Origin: Stramonita haemastoma
Lineage: Eukaryota > Mollusca > Gastropoda > Neogastropoda > Muricidae
Direction: 5' to 3'
Assembly (NCBI GenBank): GCA_030674155.1
Contig: CM060337.1
Coordinates: 45,203,347 to 45,267,346 of the forward strand
Length of the DNA stretch: 64,000 nucleotides
This document shows, in pieces, positions 43,800 through 55,535 of this stretch (position 1 is the stretch's first letter; the number at the start of each line of letters is the position of its first letter). The translations under genes and the position numbers were made by a program. The notes under the pieces are model-generated. The model did not search any database and was not told where the DNA came from. It was given only the letters and a program-made list of their open reading frames with translations.

Positions 43800-44521
43800 G
43801 GGTCCACGGTGCCGTTCAGGGATCTGAAACCTAGGAGCGAGCAGTACGTGCATTCCCTCTGGCAGGAGGAGTGGAACGCTCAGACGGACAACAAACTTTT
43901 TCGGATCCGTCCCAACCTGAAAGAGGTTTTCCCTTGGGTGTCAAAAACTGAAGGGAGGCGACAGTGCTCACCAGGATACACACGGGTCACTCTCACATCA
44001 ACCACGTTCACTTGCTGAAAGGCGAGGGAACCCCGTGGTGCGTGACTTGCGACGTGCGGGTGACCGTCAGGCATCTGCTCCTGGAGTGTCGGGATGTTCA
44101 GGATATTAGCACAAGCATTTTACCGCGGACTCCCTAAAGATCCTCTTTCGGGATGTTCCGCCGGACACCATTTTTAAGTTTCTGAGAGAATCTGGCTTTT
44201 TTCGTCTGATATGAGCGAAAGTGGTATAGTTGGTCTCTAAGAACAAGGTTGTTTTAAGGAACCCGGTTTTCATTTTATCTCGTTTTAAGTGTGATCGATG
44301 TGGGTTTTCCCACGACGCGGGGGCCGTCCTGGGCTGACCCTTATGGTCGGCCGGGGCGTTGATACAAGCAAGGACAGTTGAGTTGGTTTTATACCACGTT
44401 TTAAACTATACATAGTCGCACACTTTTAATACGAGTTTTAAAATGTGACGAAGTGATAGCCCTGATATGGCCTATGTGGTCGGTGAGGCTATAAGCACCA
44501 TCATTGGATTGGATTGGATTG
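43800..44521 (+). mobile_element. RNase H LINE 3' fragment inside ORF1, TSD GTTCTTCC
   Basis: 722 bp from within ORF2 (VPFRDLKPRSEQYVHSLWQEEWNAQTD..., RHLLLEC, then LRESGFFRLI-type end after a shift near 44108) through the 3' UTR to (ATTGG)3. GTTCTTCC flanks it at 43792-43799 and 44522-44529. Inserted between the Ala/Pro-rich and esterase parts of the minus-strand ORF1. Confidence 0.92.
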
Positions 44522-44850
44522 GTTCTTCCTGGTGTCAGAGTTTTCTTTTTTGGGTCTAGCTGCTGCATTCAGTTTTACTGACCTTTTGGGCCTAGAGGAT
44601 AGGCCTACCTGACTTCCCTCAGAAGCTATGGGAGCCGTCTGCCCTCGAACGGCGCCAGCGTAGGTGGCTGGTGGCAGTGATGGGGAGGCCGATGGCTGTT
44701 CCGTCTGGGTTGCTGTTGTCGCCCACGGAGATTTTCTTGCGGAACCAATGCCGTGTGCCACCAACACCCGGGTCTGGTCTGCCAGTCTTTTCCAGGTTGG
44801 TAACTTTTTCTACCAGCAGCAGAATAGTGGCCTTTAGATCCAGCCTTCTC
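44501..44850 (-). pseudogene. ORF1 N-terminal Ala/Pro/Ser-rich part
   Basis: Minus-strand frame with RRLDLKATILLLVEKVTNLEKTGRPD (short heptad-like segment) then, in another frame, SASPSLPPATYAGAVRG and SSRPKRSVKLNAAARPKKENSDTRKN. Composition and place just upstream of the esterase domain fit an ORF1 N-terminal region. No catalytic domain. One frameshift. Confidence 0.5.
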
Positions 44851-44854
44851 TCAC

Positions 44855-45630
44855 ACAGGCACCAAGATGCACAAGAGAAGCTATGTCATGTTGCGGAGGA
44901 AGCCGATAAAATAGGCCTCCAAATCAACATCAGGAAGACGGAGGTCATGAGGGTGAACAACAAGAAACAAGACCCAGTGCGACTACACCAAGAAAACATC
45001 AAAGAAGTCGACAAATTCACCTACCTGGGCAGTGTCGTTAGTAAAGATGGGGGAACGGACGAAGACATCAAGTGCCAAATAAATAAAGCACGTCATGCCT
45101 TCAACACCCTTCGCCCAATCTGGAGATCAACATCCCTCTCACTCCACAACAAGATCCGGATATTCAACACCAATGTCAAGTCGGTCCTACTGTATGGCTC
45201 AGAAACCTGGCGGGTGACAAAGACCAACACCCACAAACTCCAGACATTTACCAACAGATGTCTTAGGAACATCCTTGGTATCAGGTGGCCAGAAGTAGTC
45301 TCAAACGAAGAACTATGGGACAGGACCAGACACGCTGCAATTGACACGGAGATCAAGAAAAGGAAATGGGGATGGATTGGCCATACGCTCCGCAAGCCTG
45401 CTTCAGATGTCACCAGGCAGGCCCTTGACTGGAATCCACAAGGGAAGCGGAAAGTAGGTCGACCAAAACAGACCTGGCGCAGAAGCATTGAAGCAGAGAC
45501 GAAAGCAGCCGGAATGACATGGGCCGAGCTGAAGAGGATCTCCCAGAACCGAGTCCGTTGGAGGAGTGTTGTTGTGGCCCTATGTTCCCACGAATCCACA
45601 GGCATAAGTCAAGTAAGTCCAGATCTATAA
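44855..45630 (+). mobile_element. RTE-clade LINE 3' fragment, ORF2 end intact
   Basis: From about 44858 the plus strand reads KLCHVAEEADKIGLQINIRKTEVMRVN, KFTYLGSVVSKDGGTDEDIK, LLYGSETWRVTKT, CLRNILGIRWPE, RKWGWIGHTLRKP, WNPQGKRKVGRPKQTWRR and QNRVRWRSVV, ending at a stop at 45628. It is an intact RTE ORF2 C-terminus, of a different subfamily from the 17640 copy. The 320-codon frame 44671-45630 starts in antisense ORF1 sequence of the invaded LINE; only codons from about 44858 are RTE. Confidence 0.88.
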
Positions 45631-45639
45631 TTATGTTGG

Positions 45640-45961
45640 CATCCTGCTGCTGGTAACCTAGATCACAGAGGCCGTTGTTTTGGCAGCATTATCCGACAAG
45701 AAGGCCTTGCCGTTGATGCTGTCTTCGTTGTCGTTTTTCTTGCTTGGAGGGACGTTGTCACTGCCTTCTCCGTGACCTTTGTCTGCCGTTACACTTGAGG
45801 GGTAGCAGGACGTAGATATGGTCCGTCTTGTTTTCGTTATTTTGGTTGTTCTTTGCAATTGACTCAGCTGCTCATAAATTAGTTGAGCTGGCCAAGTGTC
45901 GCCATGTTGATGACTGTCTGTGTTTTGGTTTGTGGGTGTGTGAGTGTGTGTGTGTTGTGAT

Positions 45962-46018
<57 letters not shown>

Positions 46019-46500
46019 TTAAGTGGCAAACACACTAACAATTGTTAAATACTGTCCATGTTTCAGTTCTCAGAGTGATTTTTTTGTTTTCTTTTTGGGG
46101 AAGGCAGGGGTTGGTCGTTTGTTTTTCTTTCTAAAAGAAATGTAATAACTGGACAGATTGTGACCCTTTGATGATTTTGATATGGGCAGCAATTCCATGA
46201 CTTATTTATTTATTTATTTATTTTTTTTTATATATATTTTTTTTATGGTGGAGATGTGTAACCTGAACTTCCATTAGTTGACAGATTTTACACCAACACC
46301 TGTATCTGATAAAAGGTTTGAATAAGAGTTGTGCCATATTGTTTACATTTTTGTGCTTTTTGTAATGAGATGAATTGGGTTTATACAGATCAGGGCCTGT
46401 AAGGGCCTTTTGTATGCACAAGAATGTTGTTAGCATTGGTGAATAATTGGTTTACTGCTTATGTAATTCATGTTAATTTTGGATATCTTGCTGTAATTAT
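45640..46500. other. Mostly unassigned; (GT)n at 45935-46017
   Basis: 45658-45905 (-) reads STSCYPSSVTADKGHGEGSD...SDNAAKTTASVI to a stop and may be the N-terminus of the invaded LINE's ORF1 (inference from position and composition only). After the GT array the sequence is AT-rich with nothing recognised. Confidence 0.45.
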
Positions 46501-46509
46501 CATCAATGG

Positions 46510-49500
46510 AAGTGTGTGGGCCCATTCCCTAGGTAACACTCCCCTATCATCATAATCATCATGAATACAAGTGTAGAGCACTGTCCCTAGTCATACAGAC
46601 ATTTTGTCATTATCATCAGTGTTAGTTTGGCCCACTTCCCTTGGTTAACCACCTCTCCCATCATCATTATCATCAATGTGTAGTTCATTTCTCTTGGTCC
46701 ATCCTACATCATCATCTAACATCCATCATCATCATCATCATCATCAATGTGTAGTTCATTTTCTTGGTCTCACATCCCTCATCATATCATCATCATCATC
46801 ATCATCATCATTATCAATGGGTAGTTCATTTCTCTTGGTCTCACATCTCTATCATCATCATCATCATCATTATCAATGTGTAGTTCATTTCTCTTGGTCA
46901 CACATCCTATCCATATCATCATCATCATCATCATCATCATCATACATACCACACCACACCACCATCCACCACACCACCACCACCATCATCACCACCACTT
47001 ACATGCATTTATGGGCCCCTTCCCTTGGTCACACACTTCTATCATTGTCAGAATCATTCTCATCATTATCGATGCAAAAGTGGCCCCTTTCCCTTGTCAG
47101 CAGCCCTATTATCATATATCATCACACCATCATCAGATGCAAGTGTGACCCACGTCCCTTGGTCACACACCCTTATCGTCATCATCATCAATATTTGTGT
47201 GACCCATTCCCCTTTGCAACCACTCCTACATCATCATCATTGCTATGCTTGTAAATGCAAATTGCCTCCATTCCCTTGTTTAACCCTTTATCATCATCAT
47301 CATCATATCATCATCATCATCACATACCCCTATCACATCATACATCATCAGTATTTGTAAGCAAGCTCCTGCCATTGATCACACACTACTGTCATCATTA
47401 TTACTATTTTAATGCAAAACTGGCCTCCTTCCCTTGGTCACACACCCCTATCACTATCATCATCATCATCGTCGTCGTCATTATCACCACCACCACCACC
47501 ACCACCATCATCATCATCACAATAATGCCAGTGTGGGCCATTCCCTTTTACAACCTCCCTGGCTCCTGTCATCTCCTCCTCCCTCCTCATCATTGCAAGT
47601 GTAACCCCTTTCCCTTCTTTGCACACCCTTACCACATCGTCGTCATCATTTCCATCACTTTTATAATTAATGCAAGTGTGGCCTCATTCCCCTGGTTACA
47701 CTGCATTATCACCATCATCACCATCATCATCGTATCATCATCATCATATCAATGTAAGTGTAGTTCCACATCCTTTGGTCACACATATATTGTCACACAC
47801 CCCTTCATCATCATCATCATCATCATCATCATTGCACGTGTGGCCCACTTCCCTTGATCCACCCCTACCCCTAACAATATCATCATCATCAATGCCAAAG
47901 TAGCCAACTTTGTCACATCCCATCCCACTATCATCATCAGCATCATCTTTTTCATCATTATCATCATCTTCATCGCTTTCATTGCCATCATCATCATCAT
48001 CATCATCAAAGCAATAGTTGTCCAATTTTGTTGGTCATAACCCTCCCCTCTTCAACATCATCATCATTATCATTATCATCATCTTCATCGCTTTCATTGC
48101 CATCATCATCATCATCAAAGCAATAGTGGCCCACTTCTCTTAGTCATACCCCGCCCTCTATCCACAACATCATCATCATCGTCATAATCAATCTGAAAAC
48201 GATCCACTTCTCTTAGTCGCTCCCCTCCCCTTATCATCATCATTATCATCATCTTCATCATTATCATCATAATGGCTAGAGTGGCCCATATCTTTTGATG
48301 AAACCCATCCCCATAATAAGATTATCATCTTCATTATCATCACCATCATCTTCATTATCATCACCATCATCATCATCTTCATTATCATCATCTTCATTAT
48401 CATCGTCATCAAAGCAAGAGTTGGTCACACCCCTCCCCTCATCAACATCATCATTATCATCATCATCATCAATGCCAGAGTGCCCAACTTTTATTGGTCA
48501 TAACTCCCCCCCCCCCTACCAAACATCATCATCATCATTCTTATCATTATCCTCATCATCATCAATGCAAGAGTGGCCTTCTATTGGTCACATTCCTCCC
48601 CTATCTACATCATCATCATCATCATCAGTATCAATGCAAAAGTGGCCCACTTCTCTTGGTCACACCCCTCCCCCCATCGACATCATATTTATCATTATCA
48701 TCATCATCAATGTAAGAGTGGCCCATTTCCCATGGCTACAACCCTTCCCCTATCCACATCATCGTCGCCATCAACATCAATGCAGTAGTGGCCCACTTCT
48801 CTTGGTCACACCCCTCACCTTATCATTTTCATCGTCGTCATCATCATCATCATCATCATCATCATCAATGCAGTAGTGGCCAACTTCTGGTCACATCCAT
48901 GCCCCTATAAACATTATCATCAACATCACTATCATCATAAAGGGTACAGTGGCCCATTTCTTTTGATCAAACCCCTCATAGCAGTACGATTATCATCATC
49001 ATCATCACCATCAAAGCAAAAGTGACCCAAAGCTCTGGGTCAGACCCCTCCCCCAATCAACATAATATTTATCATCATCATTATCGTCGTCATCATCATT
49101 GCCATTGTCATCATTATCATCATCAATGTTAGAGTGGCCAACTTCACTTGGTCACACCCCTCCCCTTATCATCATCTTCATCATTATCATCGTCATGAGC
49201 ATAATCATCACCGTCATCATCATCAAAGCAAAAGTGGCCCACTTCTCTTGGTCACACCCCTCCCCTTTTCATCAGTATTTTCGTCATTGTCGTCATCAAT
49301 CAATGCAAAATTGGCCCACTTTTGGTCACACCCCTCCCCTTCTCACCATCATTTTCATCATTGTCATCATCATCAATACAGTAGTGGCCAACTTCAGATC
49401 ACATCCATGCCCCTATAAACATTATCATCAACATCAGTATCCTCATTTTCTTCATCATTATCATCATCATCAGGTACACCATCAACATCAGTGCATGTGT

Positions 49501-50427
49501 GGTCCACCTCCTTTAGTTACACATTATCATCATCAACATCATTATCATCAATAGATGTGTGGCCCAGTTCCCATGGTCATACACCCTCACCATCATTATC
49601 ATCATCATCATCAATGCATATGTAGCCGACTTCCCGTCAGCATCCCCCCTCCCCATCATCCTTATCGTTACCACCATCAACATCGTCGTCACCATCATCA
49701 TCATCATCATCATTGCAAGAGTGGCCCACTTCTCTTGGTCACATCTCTCCCTGTCAACAGTATTATCATCTTTAATATTAATGCAAGAGTGGCCCACTTC
49801 TCTTGGTCACATCTCGCCCTGTCAACAGTATTATCATCATAATCATCATCATCAATGCATGTGTAGCCCACTTCCCTTTTTTCACACACTTCTCATTATC
49901 CTCATTAGTACAAGTGTCGCCCATTTTTCCTGGTCACAAACCGCTATCATAATCATCATCATCATCATTTTTATTTTTGCATGTGTGGTCAACTTCCCTT
50001 GGTCACACACTCTCACCATCATACACCCCTGTCATCATCATCATCATCATCATCATTTTTGTCATGCAAGGTTGACCCCCTTCCCTTGGTCAACTATCCC
50101 TATCATCATCATCATCATCATCATCATCAATGTAAATGTGACCCCCTTTCCTTGGTCACACCCCCTTGCCATCTACATCATCATCAATGCAAGAGTGGCC
50201 TACCCATGGTCACACATACACCTATCATCTACATCATCATCATCATCATCACATGTGTGGCCCTTTCCCTTGGTGTGTCCGCCCCCCCCCCCCTCCCCCA
50301 CTATCATCATCAACATTATCTTCATTAATGCATGATATGCCAAATTCCCTTGGTCACACACTGCTATCATCATCATCATCATCACGACCAATGCATTTTG
50401 ATCCCCTTCCATTCATCACACACTCCT

Positions 50428-50458
<31 letters not shown>

Positions 50459-51215
50459 CCACCATTACCACTGTTGTCAATGCAAAAGTGGCCCCCATCC
50501 TTTCTCACAGTGGTCACACTTTCCTATCATCATCATGATCAACCTCATCATCATCATCCTCATCACTGCTATTGTCAATGCAAAAGTGCCCCCCATTCCT
50601 TGGTCACACTCTCCTATCATCATCATCACCATCACCATCATCATCATCATCATCATCATCATCACCGTTATTACCATTACCATTGGTGTTAATGCAAAAG
50701 TGGCCCCCATCCCTTGGTCACACATTCCTATCATCATCATCATTGCAAGTGTAGCCCCCTTCCCTTGTTTACATACCCCTACCACATCATCACCGACATT
50801 GCCATCCTTTTATAAAATTAATGTTAGTGTCGTCCCTTTCCCTTGGTTACACTACCCCATCATCATCATCATCATCATCATCTTCATCATTATCGTCATC
50901 ATCTTCATCATCATCACAATTATCATCAATGTATGTGTGGCCAACTTCCCATGGTAAGATATTCCTAAGTCAGATCATGATCATCAATGCAAGGGTTGTC
51001 TACTTTGTTTGGTCTATCATTATCATTATCATCAACGCTAGTGTGGCCCCCCTTCCCTTGTTCACACACCCCAATCATCATCATCATCTTCATTATCATT
51101 ACCTATGCAAGTTTGGTCCAATTCTTTTTGTCATACACCCCTGTCGTCATCTTCATCATCATCCTCATTAAATTAAATTTGACCCACTTGCCTTGGTCAT
51201 ACATCCATGTCATTG
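46510..51215. repeat. 4.7-kb compound satellite: conserved core plus variable (CAT)n
   Basis: About 60 units by eye, average 75-80 bp. Each is a core such as GCAAGTGTGGCCCACTTCCC / TTGGTCACACACCCCT followed by a run of (ATC)n of very different length (3 to over 12 triplets). Left and right parts favour GTGTGGCC...CCCTTGGTCACACAC; the middle (48.4-49.4 kb) favours AGAGTGGCCCACTTCTCTTG + GTCACACCCCTCCCC. All His/Ser/Ile/Met-rich frames of both strands are by-products and are not annotated as genes. Confidence 0.95.
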
Positions 51216-51894
51216 TGTGTGTGTGTGTTGTATGTGCGCGCGTGTGTGTGTGTATATTCGAATTTGCTAAAACTATTCGTTGTTATTGATTGCTCATGTG
51301 TTGTATAGGTCGAATGCAAGCGCTTTTATTTGTTATTGCGCTATATGAATTCCATGCATCATTATTATTATTTGGGAAAGGTTCCCAAACACTGAAAAAG
51401 ATCCTGATGTGATGATTGCTGTTCAAGTTTTGATTTACATATTTGAACTGTCAACTGCAGTGTTTTGTTTTGCCTTTTCTATTGAACTACAAAATTTTGC
51501 TGTTTAATTAAGCGTTGATTTCTATGTTTGAAATATTGACTTCACTTGATTTTTTTTTCAAAACTAAAAACAAAAACCATATTGTGTTGAAATGATGTGC
51601 TGTCAAAGTTTTGATTAATCTGTTCAAAATTTGTTTATGTAGACTATTCCAGTCAATTTTGAATGTGTTAGCATGTGTCTTTGATATAATTTGCTTAACT
51701 ACAAAAATAATATCCTTTAGTTTATGTGGGAAGGACATCGGTGTAATGATCTTCTGCTTGTTGGCAGGTCATTGCGGATTTTACATAAACAGATATGTCT
51801 TGAATAAAAGGTGTATGAAAGATTGATGGTGTATTATTGCAAGTATAGTGGTGTGTGTGCGTGTGTGTTTTATTTTTATCTTTTTTTACTCTGA
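51216..51894. other. No gene seen; short (GT)n at 51214-51254
   Basis: AT-rich sequence after the satellite. No open frame with splice context and no transposon signature. Confidence 0.6.
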
Positions 51895-52170
51895 GGATGG
51901 ATTGATTTATTTCTTTTATATCGAGGATAATGGAATAAGCATCATGTGCTTTTTTACTTCCAGACCCCCGTGTGTATGCAGTTTTGTAAATCTTGTCATC
52001 TGCTCCCACCGGCACACGATGACCTACTCTTACAAAAAAGCGGAACAGGATTTAACGTATGCGCAAGATGTTCTGTGTGCACTCGCATACAGGGCCTTGG
52101 TTTATAGTTTCATCCGAAGGATAATGGAATAAGCACTCAGTTGCTTTTTCACCCAATCCCCGTGTGTATG
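51895..52170 (-). repeat. SINE family A copy, with an extra 3' piece
   Basis: Minus-strand SINE body (CCACCGGCACACGATG, TGCGCAAGATGTTCTG, GTTTCATCCGAAGG in plus view) with its 3' end at about 51895. A second 3' piece (GGATAATGGAATAAGCACTC...CCCCGTGTGTATGC) follows at 52123-52170 and leads directly into the first unit of the 400-bp satellite. Confidence 0.8.
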
Positions 52171-54588
52171 CGCCGGTTTGAGTCCCGTCCTACGGTACCA
52201 AGACAGTAGTCTACTGTATGCATACACACTTTACTAGCATCTTCGATATGCGTGGCGCTGGTCTTATATATATGGCAAGTTTGTCGGAAAGAAAACTGGT
52301 ACAGTGCACGCAGTAATGCCTTGTAGTACACACAATAATAATGATAATAGACAATATGATGCACCACAACAAAGTGCAGGGCCTTCGCCACATGCTCACA
52401 CATAAAAAACGCACAAACACGAACGCGCTAATGCATGTGCGCACGCATACCCCCCAGCCCCCCAAATGAAATGAAGCGCATTTCGAGATGTGACCAAAAA
52501 ATGACGAGGGTTTGAGACCCGTCGTACCCAGATTTTGGCACAGTAACAGAGCCCACGGCACCACGACAGGCCTCTATGCATACACACTTTACTAGCATAT
52601 TCGATATACGCGGCGCCGGTCTTGTGGCGACGCCACAGTCCCCAAGAGGGCATTCTGGCGTATATATATGGCAAGTTTGTCGGAAAGAAAACTGGTACAG
52701 TGCACGCAGTAATGCCTTGTAGTACACAAATTCGATATTAGACAATAATCTACGATGCACCACAGCAAAGTGCAGAGCCTTCACTACATGCACACATATA
52801 AAAAGAGACACACACAAACACAGAGCGTGCGCGCATACCCCCCCCCCCCCCCCCCCCCCCCCAAATAAAAAACCGCGCAAATTTCCAGATGTGACCAAAA
52901 ACTCGCGCGAGTTTGACAACCGTCCTACCGGACTTTTGCACAATAACAGAGCCCAAGGCACCAAGACAGGCCTCTACTAGTCTACTGTATGCATACACAC
53001 TTTACTAGCTTATTCAATATGCGTGGCGCTGGTCTTGTGGCGACGCCACAGTCCCAAAGAGGGCATTCTGGCGTATATATATATGACAAGTTTATCGGAA
53101 AGAAAGCTGGTACACTGTACGCAGTAATGCCTTGTTAAGTTAAAGTTAAAGTCTGTCCCGAGCCTAAGGCTCATCAGGCCGGTGCTTATCCCGGTTTCTG
53201 TGGCGTTAAGGGACTGAGAGTCATAGACTCCCCCCTGGATAGGACGCCAGTCTATCGCAGGGTTAACCCCCAACACAAGGTTGGTACCCCCTTTTTACAC
53301 CTGGGTGGGGTGAGAAAATAGCCGTAAAGTGCCTTTTCCAAGGGCACAACGCCATAGCCGAAAGCTGGGATCGAACCCGCAACCTTTAGATTACGAGTCC
53401 AACGCCCTAACCACTAGGCTACAGCGGCAGCGGTAATGCCTTGTAGTACACATAATGATAATGATAATAGACATTATGATGCACCACAGCAAAGTGCAGG
53501 GACTTTGCAACATGCACACACATGAAAAACGCCCACACAAACACGAACACGCTAATGCTTGCGCGCTCGCATACACTCTCTCGAATAAAATAAGGCGTAT
53601 TTCCAGAAACTGTGACCAAAAATATAGCGCTGGTTGAGTGTCTCATCCTACCCCATCTTTTGCTCAGTAACAGAGCCCAGGGCACCAAGACAGTGCTCTA
53701 CTGTATGCATACACACTTTACTATCTTCGATACACGTGGCGCTGGTCTTGTGGCGACACCACAGCCCCGAAGAGGGCATCCTGGCGTATTTCTGGCAAGT
53801 TTGTCGGAAAGAAAGCTGATACAGTGTACGCAGTAATGCCTAGTTGTACACATAATAATAATGATAATAGACAATATGATGCACCACAGCAAAAGTGCAT
53901 GGCTTTTGCCACATGCACACACAAAAAACGCACGCACACACAGAGCACTGATGCATGCTCGTGGACACATCCCCCCCCCCCCCCCCCTTTTAAGAAAATA
54001 AGGCGCATTTCCAGAAAATATGACCAAAAATATGGCTCTGGTTCAGTCCCATTCTACCCTAATTTTGCGCAGTAACAGAGCCCAGGGCACCAAGACAGTG
54101 CTCTACTGTATGCATACACACTTTACTAGCATCTTAGATATGCGTGGCGCTGGTCTTGTGGCGACGCTACAGTTCCCCAGAAGGCATCCTGGTGTATCTG
54201 TACAGTATATTTGTCGGAAAGAAAGACGGTACAGTGTACGCAGTAATGCCTTGTGGCACACCTAATAATAATGATAACTTACCATATGATGCACCATAGC
54301 AAAAGGCAGGGATTTCACAACATGCACACACATAAAAAAAAACGTACACACAAACACGAGTGCGCAAACGCCCATCCCAAAAATAAGGCGCATTTTAAGA
54401 AGAGTGACCAAAAAAATGGCGCGGTTTGAATCCCAATCTACCCCGACTTTTGCACTGTAACAGAACCTACGGAAACAAGACAGTGCTCTACTGTAAGCTT
54501 ACACACTTTACTAACATGTTCCATATGCGTGGCGCTGGTCTTGTGGCGACGCCGTAGTCCCGAAGAGGGCATTTTGGCGTATATAGAC

Positions 54589-54640
<52 letters not shown>

Positions 54641-55535
54641 GGCAAGTTTGTCGGAAAGAAAGCTGGTGCAGTGTACGCAGTAATGCCTTAAAGTACACAT
54701 AATAATAATGATAATACATACCACATGATGTACCACAGCAAAGTGCAGGGACTTTGCAACATGCACACACATAAGAAAACAAACCCACAAACACGAGGGT
54801 GCTAATGCATGTGCACGCCCCCATACTACCCTCCCCCCCCCCTTCCCCTTCTGAATAAAATAAGGTGTATTTCAAGAAGATGTGACCAAAAATAGGCGCC
54901 GGTTTGAGTCCCGTCCTACTCGGACTTTTGCACAGTAACAGAGCCCACGGCACCAAGATAGGGCTGCATTGTATGCATACACACTTTACTAGCATCTTCA
55001 ATATGCCTGGCGCTGGTCTTGTGGCGACGCAACTGCCCCGAAGAGGGCAGTCTGGCGTATGTATGTATGGCAAGTTTGTCGGAAAGAAAGCCGGTACAGT
55101 GTATGCAATAAAGCCTTGTGGTACAGCTAATAATAATGATAATATACAATATGATGTACCACAGCAAAAAGCAGGCTGTCACTACAGTGCACACACATCA
55201 AACAATGCACACACAACACCAGCGCACTAATGCATGCGCGTGCATACACACCCTCCAAGAATAAGACGCATTTGCAGAAGATGTGAGGGAAAATTAGGGC
55301 CGATTTGAGTCCCGTCCTACCCTGACTTTTGCACAGTAACAGAGCCGCGCATCAAGATCATTTGTATACTAGACACTTTACTAGCATCTTGGATGTGCGT
55401 GGCGCCGGGCTGGTTAGCTTCAGCACAGTCTGGAAGAGGGCATCCTTGCTTTAATACAGTGATATCATTGCAAATTTGTCGGAAAGAAAGCAGGTACAGT
55501 GTACACAATAATCCCACTTGGTCCCCAAAGATTGT
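52171..55535. repeat. About 400-bp satellite, eight units
   Basis: Units begin near 52171, 52509, 52910, 53630, 54037, 54419, 54897 and 55299 at a GGTTTGAGTCCCGTCCTACC-type start. They run through CAGTAACAGAGCCCA, TATGCATACACACTTTACTAG, GTGGCGCTGGTCTTGTGGCG, GGCAAGTTTGTCGGAAAGAA, CAGTAATGCCTTGT, GATGCACCACAGCAAAGTGC and CATGCACACACA to a poly(C)-rich spacer. The first unit is shortened; unit 3 holds a SINE; unit 6 holds a (TA)n of about 50 bp at 54590-54645. Eroded at the right end. Confidence 0.95.
53136..53432 (-). repeat. tRNA-derived SINE (family B) inserted in satellite unit 3
   Basis: Near-identical to 7611-7900, with A box, B box (GGGTTCGATCCC) and the same tail. GTAATGCCTTGT flanks it at 53124-53135 and 53433-53444 as a 12-bp TSD; this string is part of every satellite unit, so the insertion post-dates the array. 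Confidence 0.95.

Larger units (their letters stand above)
37140..45910 (-). mobile_element. LINE with esterase ORF1 and EN-RT-RNase H ORF2, heavily invaded
   Basis: Minus strand, 5' to 3': possible ORF1 N-terminus (45905-45658), ORF1 Ala/Pro/Ser-rich part (44850-44530), esterase-like domain (43785-43250), Tyr/His/Gln-rich ORF1 end (43132-42941), ORF2 start (42662), endonuclease (to about 41346), linker (40742-40545), RT (39707-38528), RNase H (38233-37790) and a C-terminal Cys/His knuckle (37645-37445). Invaded by an RTE fragment (44855-45630), four RNase H LINE 3' ends (43800, 43136, 40416, 39769) and a coding minisatellite (41812-42562). Many stops. The 3' boundary, between 37134 and 37440, and the true 5' end are uncertain. 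Confidence 0.78.

Noticed and set aside
46510..51215. Dozens of His/Ser/Ile/Met-rich frames, some over 250 codons
   Set aside because: All arise from (CAT)n read in different frames, and they occur on both strands and in overlapping frames.
54438..55073. 211-codon minus-strand frame, and similar Cys/His-rich frames through 52.2-55.2 kb
   Set aside because: The same peptide pieces recur every 400 bp on the minus strand and vary by frame; they are satellite translations with a (TA)n in the middle.
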